From Neobacillus notoginsengisoli (GTDB lineage: Bacteria; Bacillota; Bacilli; Bacillales; Cytobacillaceae), in contig NZ_QWEG01000012.1 of NCBI RefSeq assembly GCF_003515685.1, positions 62,001 to 126,000 of the forward strand: DNA of 64,000 nt, given 5' to 3'. Below, in pieces: positions 1 through 9,053 of the stretch. The stretch's first letter is position 1. The number at the start of each line of letters is the position of its first letter. The notes under the pieces are model-generated. The model saw only the letters and a list, made by a program, of their open reading frames with translations, did not search any database and was not told the origin of the DNA. The position numbers were made by a program, and so were the translations under genes.

Positions 1-1377
1 CCATTTATTAGCGGCAGTGGAAGATACATGGGGGGAGTGCCGCTAGGATTGAATAAGATTACGGGTCAATTGGAATTCATTAATAGTTTTGGAAATTCTG
101 ATTACCGCCCTGAAAATTATAACATGTTTGTAGTAGGTACTTCGGGAAGCGGAAAGTCAGTTACTTTAAAACTATTAATTGCTCGTGAACTTACAGGGGC
201 AAATATCTATTCAAGATTAATCGATCCAGAGGGGGAATTTGTAAGAATTACAAAACGACTTGGCGGTATAAATCTAAATATCAGTGAGGAAGAGGACATT
301 TGCATTAACCCTCTAGCCATTAACTTTACAGATATACCGCTCGATGAACACGATGAAGAATTAGAACTGTTGGAAGATACCGATGAGCGGGAGATAGTCG
401 ATAAGGAAGGAAAAAAATTCATTCGTTTTGTCCCATTAAGAGAGAAAATGAATGACATATTGGATTTCTTCGATATTATCTGTCGGGGGAAAAATGCTGA
501 AGATCGTGGCCTTGATGTATTTGAACGGAATTATCTTGAGGATGCTATTCAGTTTATTTTCAAAGAAAAGCTAGGCTTAACATCACATCCTGATTCATTA
601 TTCAGCAATGAAGTTGTTAAAGTCGATAACCAGCTAATTCAATCTAGGGTTAGAAAGCCAGAGCCTACTATATCAGACGTATATGAGTATCTAATTACAA
701 ACTTTGAAACTGAACACAAGGCTTTAAGGCTTATTGCGGCCATTCGCCCTTTCTTAAAAGATGGTTCAAAACCAATCTTTGACGGTCAAACAAATTTGGG
801 CAAAGGAGTAACTCAATCACTCCATAATGCTAGGTTAGTAAATTTTAATATTAGTCAAATGGAAGAAGGTTTCCTTCGTCCTATTGCCTACCATGTAATT
901 CTAAATTACTTGTGGGAGCATTTTGTTAAAAATCTTGATAACGCTACTAAAAAGAAATTTGTTTATGCAGATGAGGCGTGGACATTAATCGACTCCGATC
1001 AAACTGTTAGTTTCCTAGAAAAAATGGCTCGCCGTTCCCGAAAGAGGAATGCGGGATTAAGACTAGCTTCTCAGGATTTTGTGCGTTTTGTTACTAATGA
1101 CAAAGCTCGCGGTATTCTTCAAAATACACATTCCTATTTATTCCTAAAGCAAAGTAAGCTGGATCTTAAAGCTATTCAAGAGAATTTTGATTTAAGCGCA
1201 GGAGAAATAGATGTTCTATTTGGTAACCCGGATAGAGGAGAAGGTATTTTACGAATTGGAAAAAGTTCAGTTTGGCTCCAGACGAATCCAAGTGAAGAAG
1301 AATTCTTCTTTATCGAATCCAACCAGGCGGTTTATGAAGAAAAATTAAAACGTAAACAGCTTCTCCATCAAAGATGA
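1..1377 (+). CDS. virB4: VirB4/TrsE-family conjugation ATPase (5' partial)
   Basis: Cytoplasmic ATPase of a type IV secretion (conjugation) apparatus. The frame is open from base 1, so the gene starts outside the window; the ATG at base 28 is internal, because in-frame residues typical of the VirB4 linker precede it. Numbering from that ATG, Walker A GTSGSGKS is at residues 37-44, Walker B with the VirB4-type DEAW box (KFVYADEAW) near 315, and the conserved RRSRKRNAGL segment near 335. This is the C-terminal RecA-like domain. The stop at 1377 is 20 bp before the channel protein gene, so they are probably one operon. The family call is firm; the missing N-terminus is outside the window. Confidence 0.93.
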   Translation, partial: PFISGSGRYMGGVPLGLNKITGQLEFINSFGNSDYRPENYNMFVVGTSGSGKSVTLKLLIARELTGANIYSRLIDPEGEFVRITKRLGGINLNISEEEDICINPLAINFTDIPLDEHDEELELLEDTDEREIVDKEGKKFIRFVPLREKMNDILDFFDIICRGKNAEDRGLDVFERNYLEDAIQFIFKEKLGLTSHPDSLFSNEVVKVDNQLIQSRVRKPEPTISDVYEYLITNFETEHKALRLIAAIRPFLKDGSKPIFDGQTNLGKGVTQSLHNARLVNFNISQMEEGFLRPIAYHVILNYLWEHFVKNLDNATKKKFVYADEAWTLIDSDQTVSFLEKMARRSRKRNAGLRLASQDFVRFVTNDKARGILQNTHSYLFLKQSKLDLKAIQENFDLSAGEIDVLFGNPDRGEGILRIGKSSVWLQTNPSEEEFFFIESNQAVYEEKLKRKQLLHQR

Positions 1378-1397
1378 GAACAAGGGGGTGTAGTTAA

Positions 1398-4300
1398 TTG
1401 AATGACAAAATTGTTTCTGTATTTGAAGCTTTAATAGCCAAGGTACTCGGTTGGTTCATTGGACCATTTAAAGACTTAGATACATTCGTAGATTTAATTT
1501 ACGGGAACATTAAGGATGCTAAATATTACGGTATTTTCACCGAAGCTCAGTTTGGTGTGATTGCACAGGGAATGGCTGTAATGCAATCCCTTTCAGTTGG
1601 AATTATTCTTATTTCCATCGTTATGGCAGGGATGAGAATAGCTTCGTCAGGGATAAACCCTTCTAACCGGACGTATTCTTTGGAATATTTCAAAGACTTT
1701 ATAATTGTCGCACTCCTGTTTTTCAATCTAAGTACCATTTTCGAATTAATTTTTACGGTTAACTCAATGTTCGTATCATCGTTTTCCAGTGCCAAGAACA
1801 TTATAGATGCAGACATAGCTAAGCAAGCAGAGGCTTTCAGTGCACAAGGAGTACTTGGCGGATTAGTAATTGGCTTATGTTTACTTGGTCTTTGGATTTG
1901 GGCTAACTTCTATTACATGATGCGAACACTTACGCTGATGATTTTAACAATTATGAGTCCATTAGCAGTTGCTCTGTATCTAATTCCACAAACCAAAGGC
2001 ATTACAGCTGGATTATTCAAAGAATATACCGGAACTGTTTTTGTACAATCGGTTCACGCTGCACTCTATTGGGTGATCTCATCATTGGCCGGGGCAGAAA
2101 ATGCTAGTATCGGAAGTATCATAATGTACATGATTTTTATTCCTGTTTCAGAGTCCGTCCGTTCATTGTTAGGGCTCGGGGGACAAATGAATGACCGTTT
2201 ATCCAAGACGGCCGCAATGTTTGGTGGAGCGGCTTTAATGGGCGTATATGGCTCTATGAAAGGCGCATTAAGCGGACAGTCAGTAGCACAATCATTAAGA
2301 GGTGCTGCTGGTCAAGCGACGAAGGGGCTTAAAGGAGGACAAGGTGGAGAAGAAGGCGAAGCAAAAGGACTTCTTTCTGCTGCCGGGACTGATATTGGCT
2401 CAACATCTAGAGCTGAAAGAATGCTTAAAGCAGGAGAAATCACCTCGAAAATGGGCAAAGCTGTTTTTGGTGCCGCAGGTGCTTTTGTAGGTTCGCCTAT
2501 GGGTCCTATGGGTGCTATTGCCGGTTCAACAGCAGGATTTGCAACCGGTGGGGTAGTCGGCGGGGTAGCGGGTCGTGCAGGAATGGCGGGTGCAGAGGCA
2601 GTTGGCAACAGACTAAAAGCAGCCGGACTAGCGGGCTCTAAAAAGGCAAAAGGTATTTGGAATGCGGAATCTCAGGCTGATGACAAATTAGCAAATACCC
2701 TGGCTGATGAAGAAACCACAAAATGGGCAAGTGCAAATAAAGATGAATTTATGAAGGATGTCAAAGAACGGTTCCCTGACATTACAGAAGCAGCTAAAAA
2801 CCAGATGTGGGATAAAGAAGTTGCTTCTAAGCATGGGGAGTTTCTAAAGAAAGCTAAAGGTACGGTTGGTCAAATAAAATCTACTAGCGGTCAACATGCC
2901 CGGGCCTCAGAATTGGTTGATTCGACAGTAAACAACCTTACAAACGACTGGGCAAATAAAAATAAAGACTCTTTTATGAAAGAGTATGATGCTAACAATC
3001 CACTACCGGCTAATCCGTCTGAAGGGGATATTCTAAAACATAATCAAAACAAGCAGGCTGCGTGGAATCAAACAGTTGCTAATAAGAAGGATGCCATAAG
3101 TTCTATTGCGTCCGGAGCCGCTTCGAAATTAGGTTTAAATACTCCTTCCGATTTGTCATTTATAAACAAAGATGACTTTGCAAAGGAAGTAGGCAGTCAG
3201 GTTGGTTCAGTTGTTGGTATGGGTGCAAGAGAAGGTCAAATGGCTGTTAAAGGGGCAACTAGCGGTGTTAAGACCGCTTCATTATATTCCGGAAAATCAG
3301 TGAATACGGATCTTCTTACTCACCAATTGGCTTCTGCTAAAACAAACAGTGCTAAAGATGGTTTTATCAAGGATAGAACGGCCAACCATAATTTATCAGA
3401 GCAGCAAGCGGAACAAGAATGGAAGGAAACGAAAGCACCAGAATTATTTAAGAAGAATTATAGCGAATTAGCGGCATCTCCATCGGATGGTGGTATTCCT
3501 AAACATATTCCTCTGGATCATAAGATTGCCGGCAATTCTGTAGTAAAAGGAGTTCGTGCAGCTGTAGGAGCTGGAGCTCATGGTCTATATGCTGCTTCAG
3601 GAGTAGGTGAAGTAAACAAATTTGTCAGTGATACAAAGCTTGGTCATGGCTTAAAATCTTTTGTAGTTGGTAGAAGAGAGGCTTGGAATAATCGAGATAT
3701 GAACCAAAGCATAGTAACAGCGGGAGTTGAATCTTTAGGGGCCGGATTTAGTGCCGGTGTAGAAGGATTTAAGGGTCACGTTGCTGATAACGTCATAGGA
3801 AAGCAAGCAGGGTTTAAAAATGCCGTTGCTTACACTGCGGGTATTGCCGGTGGAGTTAGAGGATATCAAGCGGGAGCTACTTATGCTGCCGGTAATACTC
3901 AAAATACTAAAGCCTTTGGTTTAAAAGGTTTAAATCCATACAACAATGCGGTGAATAACCAAATTGCTGAGATTTCAGAGATTCAGCAAATGGTAGAAAC
4001 CGTACCAGGACCGGATGGAAAACCAATGATTTCTTCTGGTGCCATCCGTATGGTTACTTCTGCTCAACAAACAGTTTTGCAGGTGAGGGACAAGTCAGGA
4101 CAAATCCAGACGGTTTCTCGAATTGGTTCCGGAGATTCTAGTTTAAAGAAGGGAGAAACACTGTTCCAAGACGTTTCAATTCAAGATGGACAATTCGCCC
4201 CAGTCTCCAATGTTTATTCTGAAGATAGTGGTGGGGGCCGTATTCAGTCCAATCGAACTATCAATGTTAACCCTAATAAGATTGTAGCTAATCGAAATTC

Positions 4301-4691
4301 AACAAAAAATCCAAGAAGGGTTCAAGAAGTTCAAAGCTATAACCAATTGGTGGATAGTGGACAATATTATTTAAACGATGCCATGAATGAAATGTCTGAT
4401 ATTCAAATGGTAGTAGATCGAAACAGAAGTTACTTGGTTGGTTCAAAGGAAGGTAAACAATATCGGATTTCACCTTATGGGCCGGGTGATGCAAGGCTTC
4501 CACAAGGGGATGAAAAGGTAAGAGTATGCGAAGTCAGAAATCGCCAATTGGTAGTTTCCCCTACTGATGATTACACTAGCTCCTTACAACCTAAAGACTT
4601 GGTTCCAATGGTACAGCCAAATAAGCGTAGTATTCAGAGAAGGCAGAATGAACAAGCTCGGAATAATTCATTGACTGAATCGTTGAGGTGA
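1398..4691 (+). CDS. VirB6/TrbL-like polytopic conjugation protein with long C-terminal extension
   Basis: 1097-residue protein starting at TTG 1398 with a GGGGG ribosome binding site 9 bp upstream. The first roughly 290 residues hold about six hydrophobic segments (near 45-65, 90-120, 150-195, 205-270), as in VirB6/TrbL/TrsL inner-membrane channel proteins. Residues about 290-430 are Gly/Ala-rich and of low complexity, and the remaining 650 residues are hydrophilic and Lys-rich. Such long soluble tails are common in Gram-positive conjugative plasmids. It sits between VirB4 and the cell-wall hydrolase, the usual order in Gram-positive conjugation operons. The function follows from topology and context; there is no catalytic motif. 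Confidence 0.8.
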   Translation: MNDKIVSVFEALIAKVLGWFIGPFKDLDTFVDLIYGNIKDAKYYGIFTEAQFGVIAQGMAVMQSLSVGIILISIVMAGMRIASSGINPSNRTYSLEYFKDFIIVALLFFNLSTIFELIFTVNSMFVSSFSSAKNIIDADIAKQAEAFSAQGVLGGLVIGLCLLGLWIWANFYYMMRTLTLMILTIMSPLAVALYLIPQTKGITAGLFKEYTGTVFVQSVHAALYWVISSLAGAENASIGSIIMYMIFIPVSESVRSLLGLGGQMNDRLSKTAAMFGGAALMGVYGSMKGALSGQSVAQSLRGAAGQATKGLKGGQGGEEGEAKGLLSAAGTDIGSTSRAERMLKAGEITSKMGKAVFGAAGAFVGSPMGPMGAIAGSTAGFATGGVVGGVAGRAGMAGAEAVGNRLKAAGLAGSKKAKGIWNAESQADDKLANTLADEETTKWASANKDEFMKDVKERFPDITEAAKNQMWDKEVASKHGEFLKKAKGTVGQIKSTSGQHARASELVDSTVNNLTNDWANKNKDSFMKEYDANNPLPANPSEGDILKHNQNKQAAWNQTVANKKDAISSIASGAASKLGLNTPSDLSFINKDDFAKEVGSQVGSVVGMGAREGQMAVKGATSGVKTASLYSGKSVNTDLLTHQLASAKTNSAKDGFIKDRTANHNLSEQQAEQEWKETKAPELFKKNYSELAASPSDGGIPKHIPLDHKIAGNSVVKGVRAAVGAGAHGLYAASGVGEVNKFVSDTKLGHGLKSFVVGRREAWNNRDMNQSIVTAGVESLGAGFSAGVEGFKGHVADNVIGKQAGFKNAVAYTAGIAGGVRGYQAGATYAAGNTQNTKAFGLKGLNPYNNAVNNQIAEISEIQQMVETVPGPDGKPMISSGAIRMVTSAQQTVLQVRDKSGQIQTVSRIGSGDSSLKKGETLFQDVSIQDGQFAPVSNVYSEDSGGGRIQSNRTINVNPNKIVANRNSTKNPRRVQEVQSYNQLVDSGQYYLNDAMNEMSDIQMVVDRNRSYLVGSKEGKQYRISPYGPGDARLPQGDEKVRVCEVRNRQLVVSPTDDYTSSLQPKDLVPMVQPNKRSIQRRQNEQARNNSLTESLR

Positions 4692-4698
4692 TATAGAC

Positions 4699-6768
4699 AT
4701 GTTACCTCTCCAACAACAGAATAATGACAATGACAAATCTGCACTTAGGAAAATAGCTGAACAAAAGGCAAAAAAGCAAGGTGGAAAGCTAGCCAGAAAG
4801 CTAGTGAAAAAAGGAGCCAAGCTAGCAGCCAGATTATCTAAAATCCTAGCAAAAAAATTCATTATGGCATTAACCAAGCTTTTAGTTTGGCTTGTCGGTA
4901 CTGTAGGGCTTCCCGTTATAGGGATTGCCCTCGGTATTCTAGTAGCTATCATCTTAATATCTTTAGCCTGGGCATTCCTTTTTGGGACAGGTGAGGGGCT
5001 AACCGGTGAGGATAAAAAAACCCATGAGTACATCGTTCAACAAGCTAATAGTACGGTAAATATGAACAGTTCGATAGAAAGGCCATATCGTGTACCGGAA
5101 AAATTAATAGCGGCTACCATCCAGCTTGAAGTATTTTCAAAGAATGATGACATAAAAAAAGTTATCAGTACTATGGCAAACAAATTAAAGCCTTCATTTG
5201 ATTATGGGAGTTATGATGAGTGGAAAGAAAAACAGGTAACAGTTTGTGAGGATGGTAAATGTAAGGCAGGAAATGTTGTTCGAACAAAAAACATGGTTTC
5301 TAAATTAGATTTTGTTGAGTACTGGAATGGTTCAACTATTTTTACCTATACTCCACATGTATCTGATTGGGTTACCAAAACTGTAATTACTTATAAAACG
5401 ATTCAGGTACCCGTACAAAAAATAGTCGTTATAGATGAAGAAGTTACAACTAAAAGGGAAATTTGCGAGCAAGTTCTTGTTCCAGGAGAACCCCGAATTA
5501 TATGGATAAATGAAGATATTTTTCGTGTAATTCCAGGGATAGATACTTATAAGGAAGTATGTCGAACTGTTACTGAAAAATCAACCGTACCAAAAAAAGT
5601 GCCCACAACTGTTTGGGAAGAACAAAAAATTGAGATCAAGACGATTACAAAAACTCGTCATCAATATTTTACTTCTCAAAAAACACAAAACACTGACTAC
5701 TCCAAACTGGATGCGATTCTAAATTCGTATTCATTAAGCATCAACGATAAAAAGTTGGTGGAAGCTAATTATTTATTCCTTGGTGGAACTATTAACTATA
5801 CTGAATGGCTTCAGACAACAGGGGGAGGTTTTGTAGTTGGTGGTGGATTTTTTGACGGAAACATTATCCCTGGCGGGGGGGTTCCTCCACAATTTATGCC
5901 TTATTATCGCTCTGCAGAAAAGAAATACGGAGTAGATTGGTATGTCTTAGCGGCTATCCATTTTGTAGAGACCGGCTTTTCTACCCATCCTACAATGATT
6001 TCTTCAGCTGGAGCTGTAGGACACGTGCAATTTATGCCTGCAACGTGGGTAGGATGGAAATATAACATCGGGGGAGGGCTTGTATCTCCAAGTACTGACA
6101 TAACAAGCATTCCGGTAATTGCAGCCGGTAGAGGTTATGGAAGGGATGCTAACGGTGATGGAAAAGCTGATCCATGGGATATAGAAGATGCAATTCATAC
6201 CGCAGCATACTATTTGGCCAGTAATAAATATTCAAGTGATCCCCGCGGTGCAATTTGGCATTATAACCATGCTGAATGGTATGTAAATAAGGTTCTTTCT
6301 AATGCAGATAGATTCAAGAACGCGGCTGTTTACGAAGGTGGAGGGGATATCCCTCAATTAAAGCCAGGAAGCTTTATGAGGCCAGCTGTAGGGCCCGTTT
6401 CTTCCCCTTACGGATATAGGTGGGGCAGTATGCACTATGGTATTGATATTGCTTCAGGCGGTAAATCAAACGTACCAATTGTGGCAGCTGCTGATGGAGT
6501 TGTTCATCGCTCCTATTATTCTACCAGTTATGGAAACGTAGTTTATATTAAGCATAAAATTGGCGGAAAAGACTATGAAACTATATACGCTCATATGACA
6601 AACAGAGCTGTAGCAGCAGGAGCACAGGTTAAACAGGGGCAATTCCTCGGTTATATGGGAACAACCGGTAAATCAACAGGAGTCCATTTGCATTTTGAGA
6701 TCCATTCCCCAAGTTGGAATGCCGCAAAATCAGCCGCTATTAATCCCGCGTTATTAGTACAGTTTTAA
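4699..6768 (+). CDS. Bifunctional wall hydrolase: SLT lysozyme-like plus M23 endopeptidase (conjugation)
   Basis: 689 residues, ATG 4699, with GAGGTGAT just upstream overlapping the previous stop. A Lys-rich N-terminus is followed by one long membrane segment (about 53-95), a Val/Thr-rich extracellular stalk (about 220-330), an SLT/lysozyme-like domain (about 397-560; catalytic Glu in FVETGF near 422, then GAVGHVQFMPATW) and a C-terminal LytM/M23 metallopeptidase domain (HYGID near 580 and HLHFEIH near 664 supply the zinc ligands). This is the VirB1-like enzyme that opens peptidoglycan for the transfer channel (compare TrsG, CwlT, TcpG). Its SLT part closely resembles that of the gene at 51835-53499. 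Confidence 0.93.
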   Translation: MLPLQQQNNDNDKSALRKIAEQKAKKQGGKLARKLVKKGAKLAARLSKILAKKFIMALTKLLVWLVGTVGLPVIGIALGILVAIILISLAWAFLFGTGEGLTGEDKKTHEYIVQQANSTVNMNSSIERPYRVPEKLIAATIQLEVFSKNDDIKKVISTMANKLKPSFDYGSYDEWKEKQVTVCEDGKCKAGNVVRTKNMVSKLDFVEYWNGSTIFTYTPHVSDWVTKTVITYKTIQVPVQKIVVIDEEVTTKREICEQVLVPGEPRIIWINEDIFRVIPGIDTYKEVCRTVTEKSTVPKKVPTTVWEEQKIEIKTITKTRHQYFTSQKTQNTDYSKLDAILNSYSLSINDKKLVEANYLFLGGTINYTEWLQTTGGGFVVGGGFFDGNIIPGGGVPPQFMPYYRSAEKKYGVDWYVLAAIHFVETGFSTHPTMISSAGAVGHVQFMPATWVGWKYNIGGGLVSPSTDITSIPVIAAGRGYGRDANGDGKADPWDIEDAIHTAAYYLASNKYSSDPRGAIWHYNHAEWYVNKVLSNADRFKNAAVYEGGGDIPQLKPGSFMRPAVGPVSSPYGYRWGSMHYGIDIASGGKSNVPIVAAADGVVHRSYYSTSYGNVVYIKHKIGGKDYETIYAHMTNRAVAAGAQVKQGQFLGYMGTTGKSTGVHLHFEIHSPSWNAAKSAAINPALLVQF

Positions 6769-6842
6769 CTAAAAAAATTAAGCGTAAAGTGAAAGATTGG
6801 GCGTAATAGTCAAAAAAACATCCGTACTAATTGAATAAAAAC

Positions 6843-6862
6843 AGAGGGGGATGTCCCCCTCT
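6843..6862. repeat. 20-bp perfect palindrome in intergenic leader
   Basis: AGAGGGGGA-TG-TCCCCCTCT lies 18 bp before the lipoprotein start. As RNA it forms a strong nine-pair GC-rich stem but has no U tract, so it looks more like a processing or stability element than an intrinsic terminator. It may separate expression of the two conjugation gene blocks. Confidence 0.5.
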
Positions 6863-6880
6863 AAATTATAGGAGGGTACA

Positions 6881-7414
6881 ATGAAAAAATATATATTTCT
6901 ATCCTTACTCCTTTGTTTTACACTCGTAATGACAGGTTGCTCATCTAAAGGAAAAACCGCTTCCGGAAAACTAAAGGTGACTGAGGAAAATAAGTCTTAT
7001 CTTGATATTTATGAAAAGTCGCTTCAAGGGTACGTACTGGAAATGAATGCAATCCTAAAGACATTCAATAACTCTGTGGATGGACTATATACCCAACAAT
7101 ACAGCAGGGAGCAATTCAAAACCGCAATTAAAGGAACCATTGAAAAGTCGAATGCCTTAGTTACAGAAATAGAATCTGTGGACGTAAAGCCTGAGCTTTT
7201 TGAGGCTAATCAAAGTCTTATCGCTATGGTAAACCGTTCTCACCAGTTGTTGTTAAATGCCATTGATATGGCTAATAAAGAAGATACTGATATAGATAAA
7301 GACTATCTGCGTAGCGAATATATGGATATAAAAATTCAACAGGCTGAAATCGCTAACCAATGGAAGATACTTAGAGAGGAATTAGAGATTGCCGAGCAAG
7401 GAGCAAATCAATAA
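6881..7414 (+). CDS. Predicted lipoprotein of conjugation operon
   Basis: 177 residues, ATG 6881 with an AGGAGG site. The N-terminus is a type II signal peptide: MKK, a Leu/Phe-rich core and the lipobox VMTGC with Cys20 as the lipidated residue. The mature part is mostly alpha-helical and charged. Small lipoproteins at this position in Gram-positive conjugation operons are often accessory or surface proteins; I do not recognise a defined family. It overlaps the next gene by one base (TAATG), indicating translational coupling. Confidence 0.8.
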   Translation: MKKYIFLSLLLCFTLVMTGCSSKGKTASGKLKVTEENKSYLDIYEKSLQGYVLEMNAILKTFNNSVDGLYTQQYSREQFKTAIKGTIEKSNALVTEIESVDVKPELFEANQSLIAMVNRSHQLLLNAIDMANKEDTDIDKDYLRSEYMDIKIQQAEIANQWKILREELEIAEQGANQ

Positions 7415-8049
7415 TGAGCACTCGAATGTTTTTAGCCGGGGCTGTCATCATAGTATTGGTGATGGTTGGCTATATAGTATTCGGTCCGGAATTGGGAAAG
7501 CAGGAACTGGCAATAGCGGAAACCAAACAAGAAGTGTTAAATGAAATAAAGAGTTCCAAAGATTATGCTGAAAAGACTGCCGGCTGGATGGGCATTGAAG
7601 GTGCGGAGACGGATATAGGTTACTTCAATCCTCCAGAGGAAAAGGAATCAAAGGATGCTAGACTCGATGTTCTCAAGTACTTTATAACCGGTTTACTTGC
7701 TAATGATATGGATATTTTTTTATCTAGCTTCAATCCTGAAACAATATCAAAAGATTTATTTCAAAGTGAAATTAGCGATAAAACAGAAGTAGCTAAGGAA
7801 ATGATGAACCGGATCTCCAGAAATGGCCAAATTACAGATGTAAATTATAGAGTGGAAAAAGGTTCATTAAAAACAAATGAAAGGAATAAGCTTTCCGTTA
7901 CATTCACATATTCAGACAAGAAAAAAGCCAAAATAAAACTCGATATCATTCCTTTTAGTGATGCTCACCATGATGATAAAGAAAGTATCTTTGTAATCAC
8001 AACATCAACCTGGGATTTGATAAAAGATATTGAAAAAAGCACCAACTAA
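7414..8049 (+). CDS. Membrane-anchored extracytoplasmic protein (conjugation operon)
   Basis: 211 residues. The ATG at 7414 overlaps the stop of the lipoprotein gene. A single N-terminal membrane anchor (about residues 5-25) is followed by a hydrophilic domain ending in a predicted alpha/beta segment (about 75-205). This topology resembles the VirB8/TcpC/NTF2-like anchored subunits of conjugation channels, but I see no signature that proves it. Last gene of the operon, followed directly by a strong terminator. Confidence 0.7.
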   Translation: MSTRMFLAGAVIIVLVMVGYIVFGPELGKQELAIAETKQEVLNEIKSSKDYAEKTAGWMGIEGAETDIGYFNPPEEKESKDARLDVLKYFITGLLANDMDIFLSSFNPETISKDLFQSEISDKTEVAKEMMNRISRNGQITDVNYRVEKGSLKTNERNKLSVTFTYSDKKKAKIKLDIIPFSDAHHDDKESIFVITTSTWDLIKDIEKSTN

Positions 8050-8066
8050 AAGTTGAGTGCTTTTTT
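8033..8066 (+). terminator. Intrinsic terminator of the conjugation operon
   Basis: The last codons form a stem: AAAAAAGCAC-CAACT, loop AAA, AGTTG-A-GTGCTTTTTT. The A and T runs make it potentially bidirectional, so it may also serve the small minus-strand gene at 8092-8253. Confidence 0.85.
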
Positions 8067-8091
8067 ACTATATATTGAGCCGATTTGCGAA

Positions 8092-8253
8092 TTAGCTTTC
8101 CTCGTATTCTCTTTTTATTTGTTTTTCCATTCTCAACATTTCCGCTTCTTTCGCTTCTTCAATGAGCCAATTAATTCGTTCTTTCCAATCACCAAATTTC
8201 TCGTTATTACTTGCGTTAGCAATGTCTTTAATAATTGCATCAAGTTTGTGCAT
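8092..8253 (-). CDS. Small charged helical protein (53 aa), unknown
   Basis: 53-codon gene on the minus strand, not visible as a long frame. The ATG at 8253 is preceded by AAAGGAGAT (8261-8269) at good spacing. The product is rich in Glu, Lys and Ala, starts MHKLDAIIKDIANASN, and is predicted to be one amphipathic helix or coiled coil. A longer frame on the opposite strand (8053-8271) has no ribosome binding site and is probably its shadow. Function unknown. Confidence 0.6.
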   Translation of the reverse strand: MHKLDAIIKDIANASNNEKFGDWKERINWLIEEAKEAEMLRMEKQIKREYEES

Positions 8254-8324
8254 TCAGGCAATCTCCTTTGATCCTATAATTTTGTAATTCCGCAAACCAA
8301 GAATACTGTTAAATGCTTAATAGC

Positions 8325-9038
8325 TTACATATTTAGACGGACATATTGCTTAGCCTTTCTCCAGGAACCAAAGCAATTAAAAAATGTTGAGCTTGTTGGT
8401 AATTTGTTTTCGGAGGCATACTTATCCCAAGAAGACATACTTGATGATAAAAATATTTCTTCATGTTTTAAGGCGATCTGTAATAAATCTTTTTGAGTAA
8501 ATTTAATTTTCTTCCTCTTTCCAACTATCTTTAATATTTCGTCATAACTAAAGTGTTTCTTTATTGTTTTATAGGTAGGAAGCTGATTTTCCTTAGCGTA
8601 AATATCCCACTGCTGTCTATTTATATACTGAGCTGCATGTTCTTTTAATATTTTTTTAATTTGTTCCTCGCTATATAAATCTCTTTTTCTTTTTTCATTT
8701 CCAATGCCTATATAATTCTTTACATCAGTCCACTTACCGAAAGCCTTTATAAAAGTCGCAGAAGCTGGCAGACCATTTTCTTTAGAATACTTATCCCAGG
8801 TTCTTTTATTTACCATGTGCTTTTTATGAGTAGTTGCAATTTCTTTTAGTTCATCTAAAGAATAAGAAGATTTCTGTCCTGATAATCCAAAAGCTTTTTT
8901 AGTGTCATTCCAGGAACCAAAAATATAAATTAGATTAGAAGAAGAGGGGAGGTTATGCTGACTAGCATAAGCATCCCACTCCCTTACTGTTGTAAGTTTA
9001 TCCTTATGTTGTTGGATAAGTCCTTTCATTTCGTACAA
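8325..9038 (-). CDS. Four-copy HNH/homing-endonuclease-associated repeat protein
   Basis: 237 residues. TTG 9038 follows GGGAG at 9-bp spacing. The whole protein is four tandem repeats of about 50 residues (about 5-50, 60-110, 120-170, 180-233). Each has the pattern W-(D)-x-Y/A-x-x-x-x-x-LP-S/T-x-x-T-F ... FG-x-W: for example TWDKYSKENGLPASATF then AFGKW. This matches the repeat found next to HNH and other homing nuclease domains (Pfam HNH_repeat), which is thought to bind DNA. No nuclease domain is present, so it is a stand-alone repeat array. It lies 15 bp downstream of the membrane protein gene, probably in one operon. Confidence 0.75.
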   Translation of the reverse strand: MYEMKGLIQQHKDKLTTVREWDAYASQHNLPSSSNLIYIFGSWNDTKKAFGLSGQKSSYSLDELKEIATTHKKHMVNKRTWDKYSKENGLPASATFIKAFGKWTDVKNYIGIGNEKRKRDLYSEEQIKKILKEHAAQYINRQQWDIYAKENQLPTYKTIKKHFSYDEILKIVGKRKKIKFTQKDLLQIALKHEEIFLSSSMSSWDKYASENKLPTSSTFFNCFGSWRKAKQYVRLNM

Positions 9039-9053
9039 TTCATTTAACTCCCT

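Noticed and set aside
8053-8271. 72-codon plus-strand frame rich in Phe
   Set aside because: Shadow of the minus-strand 53-codon gene, which has a good ribosome binding site; the plus frame begins inside a terminator.
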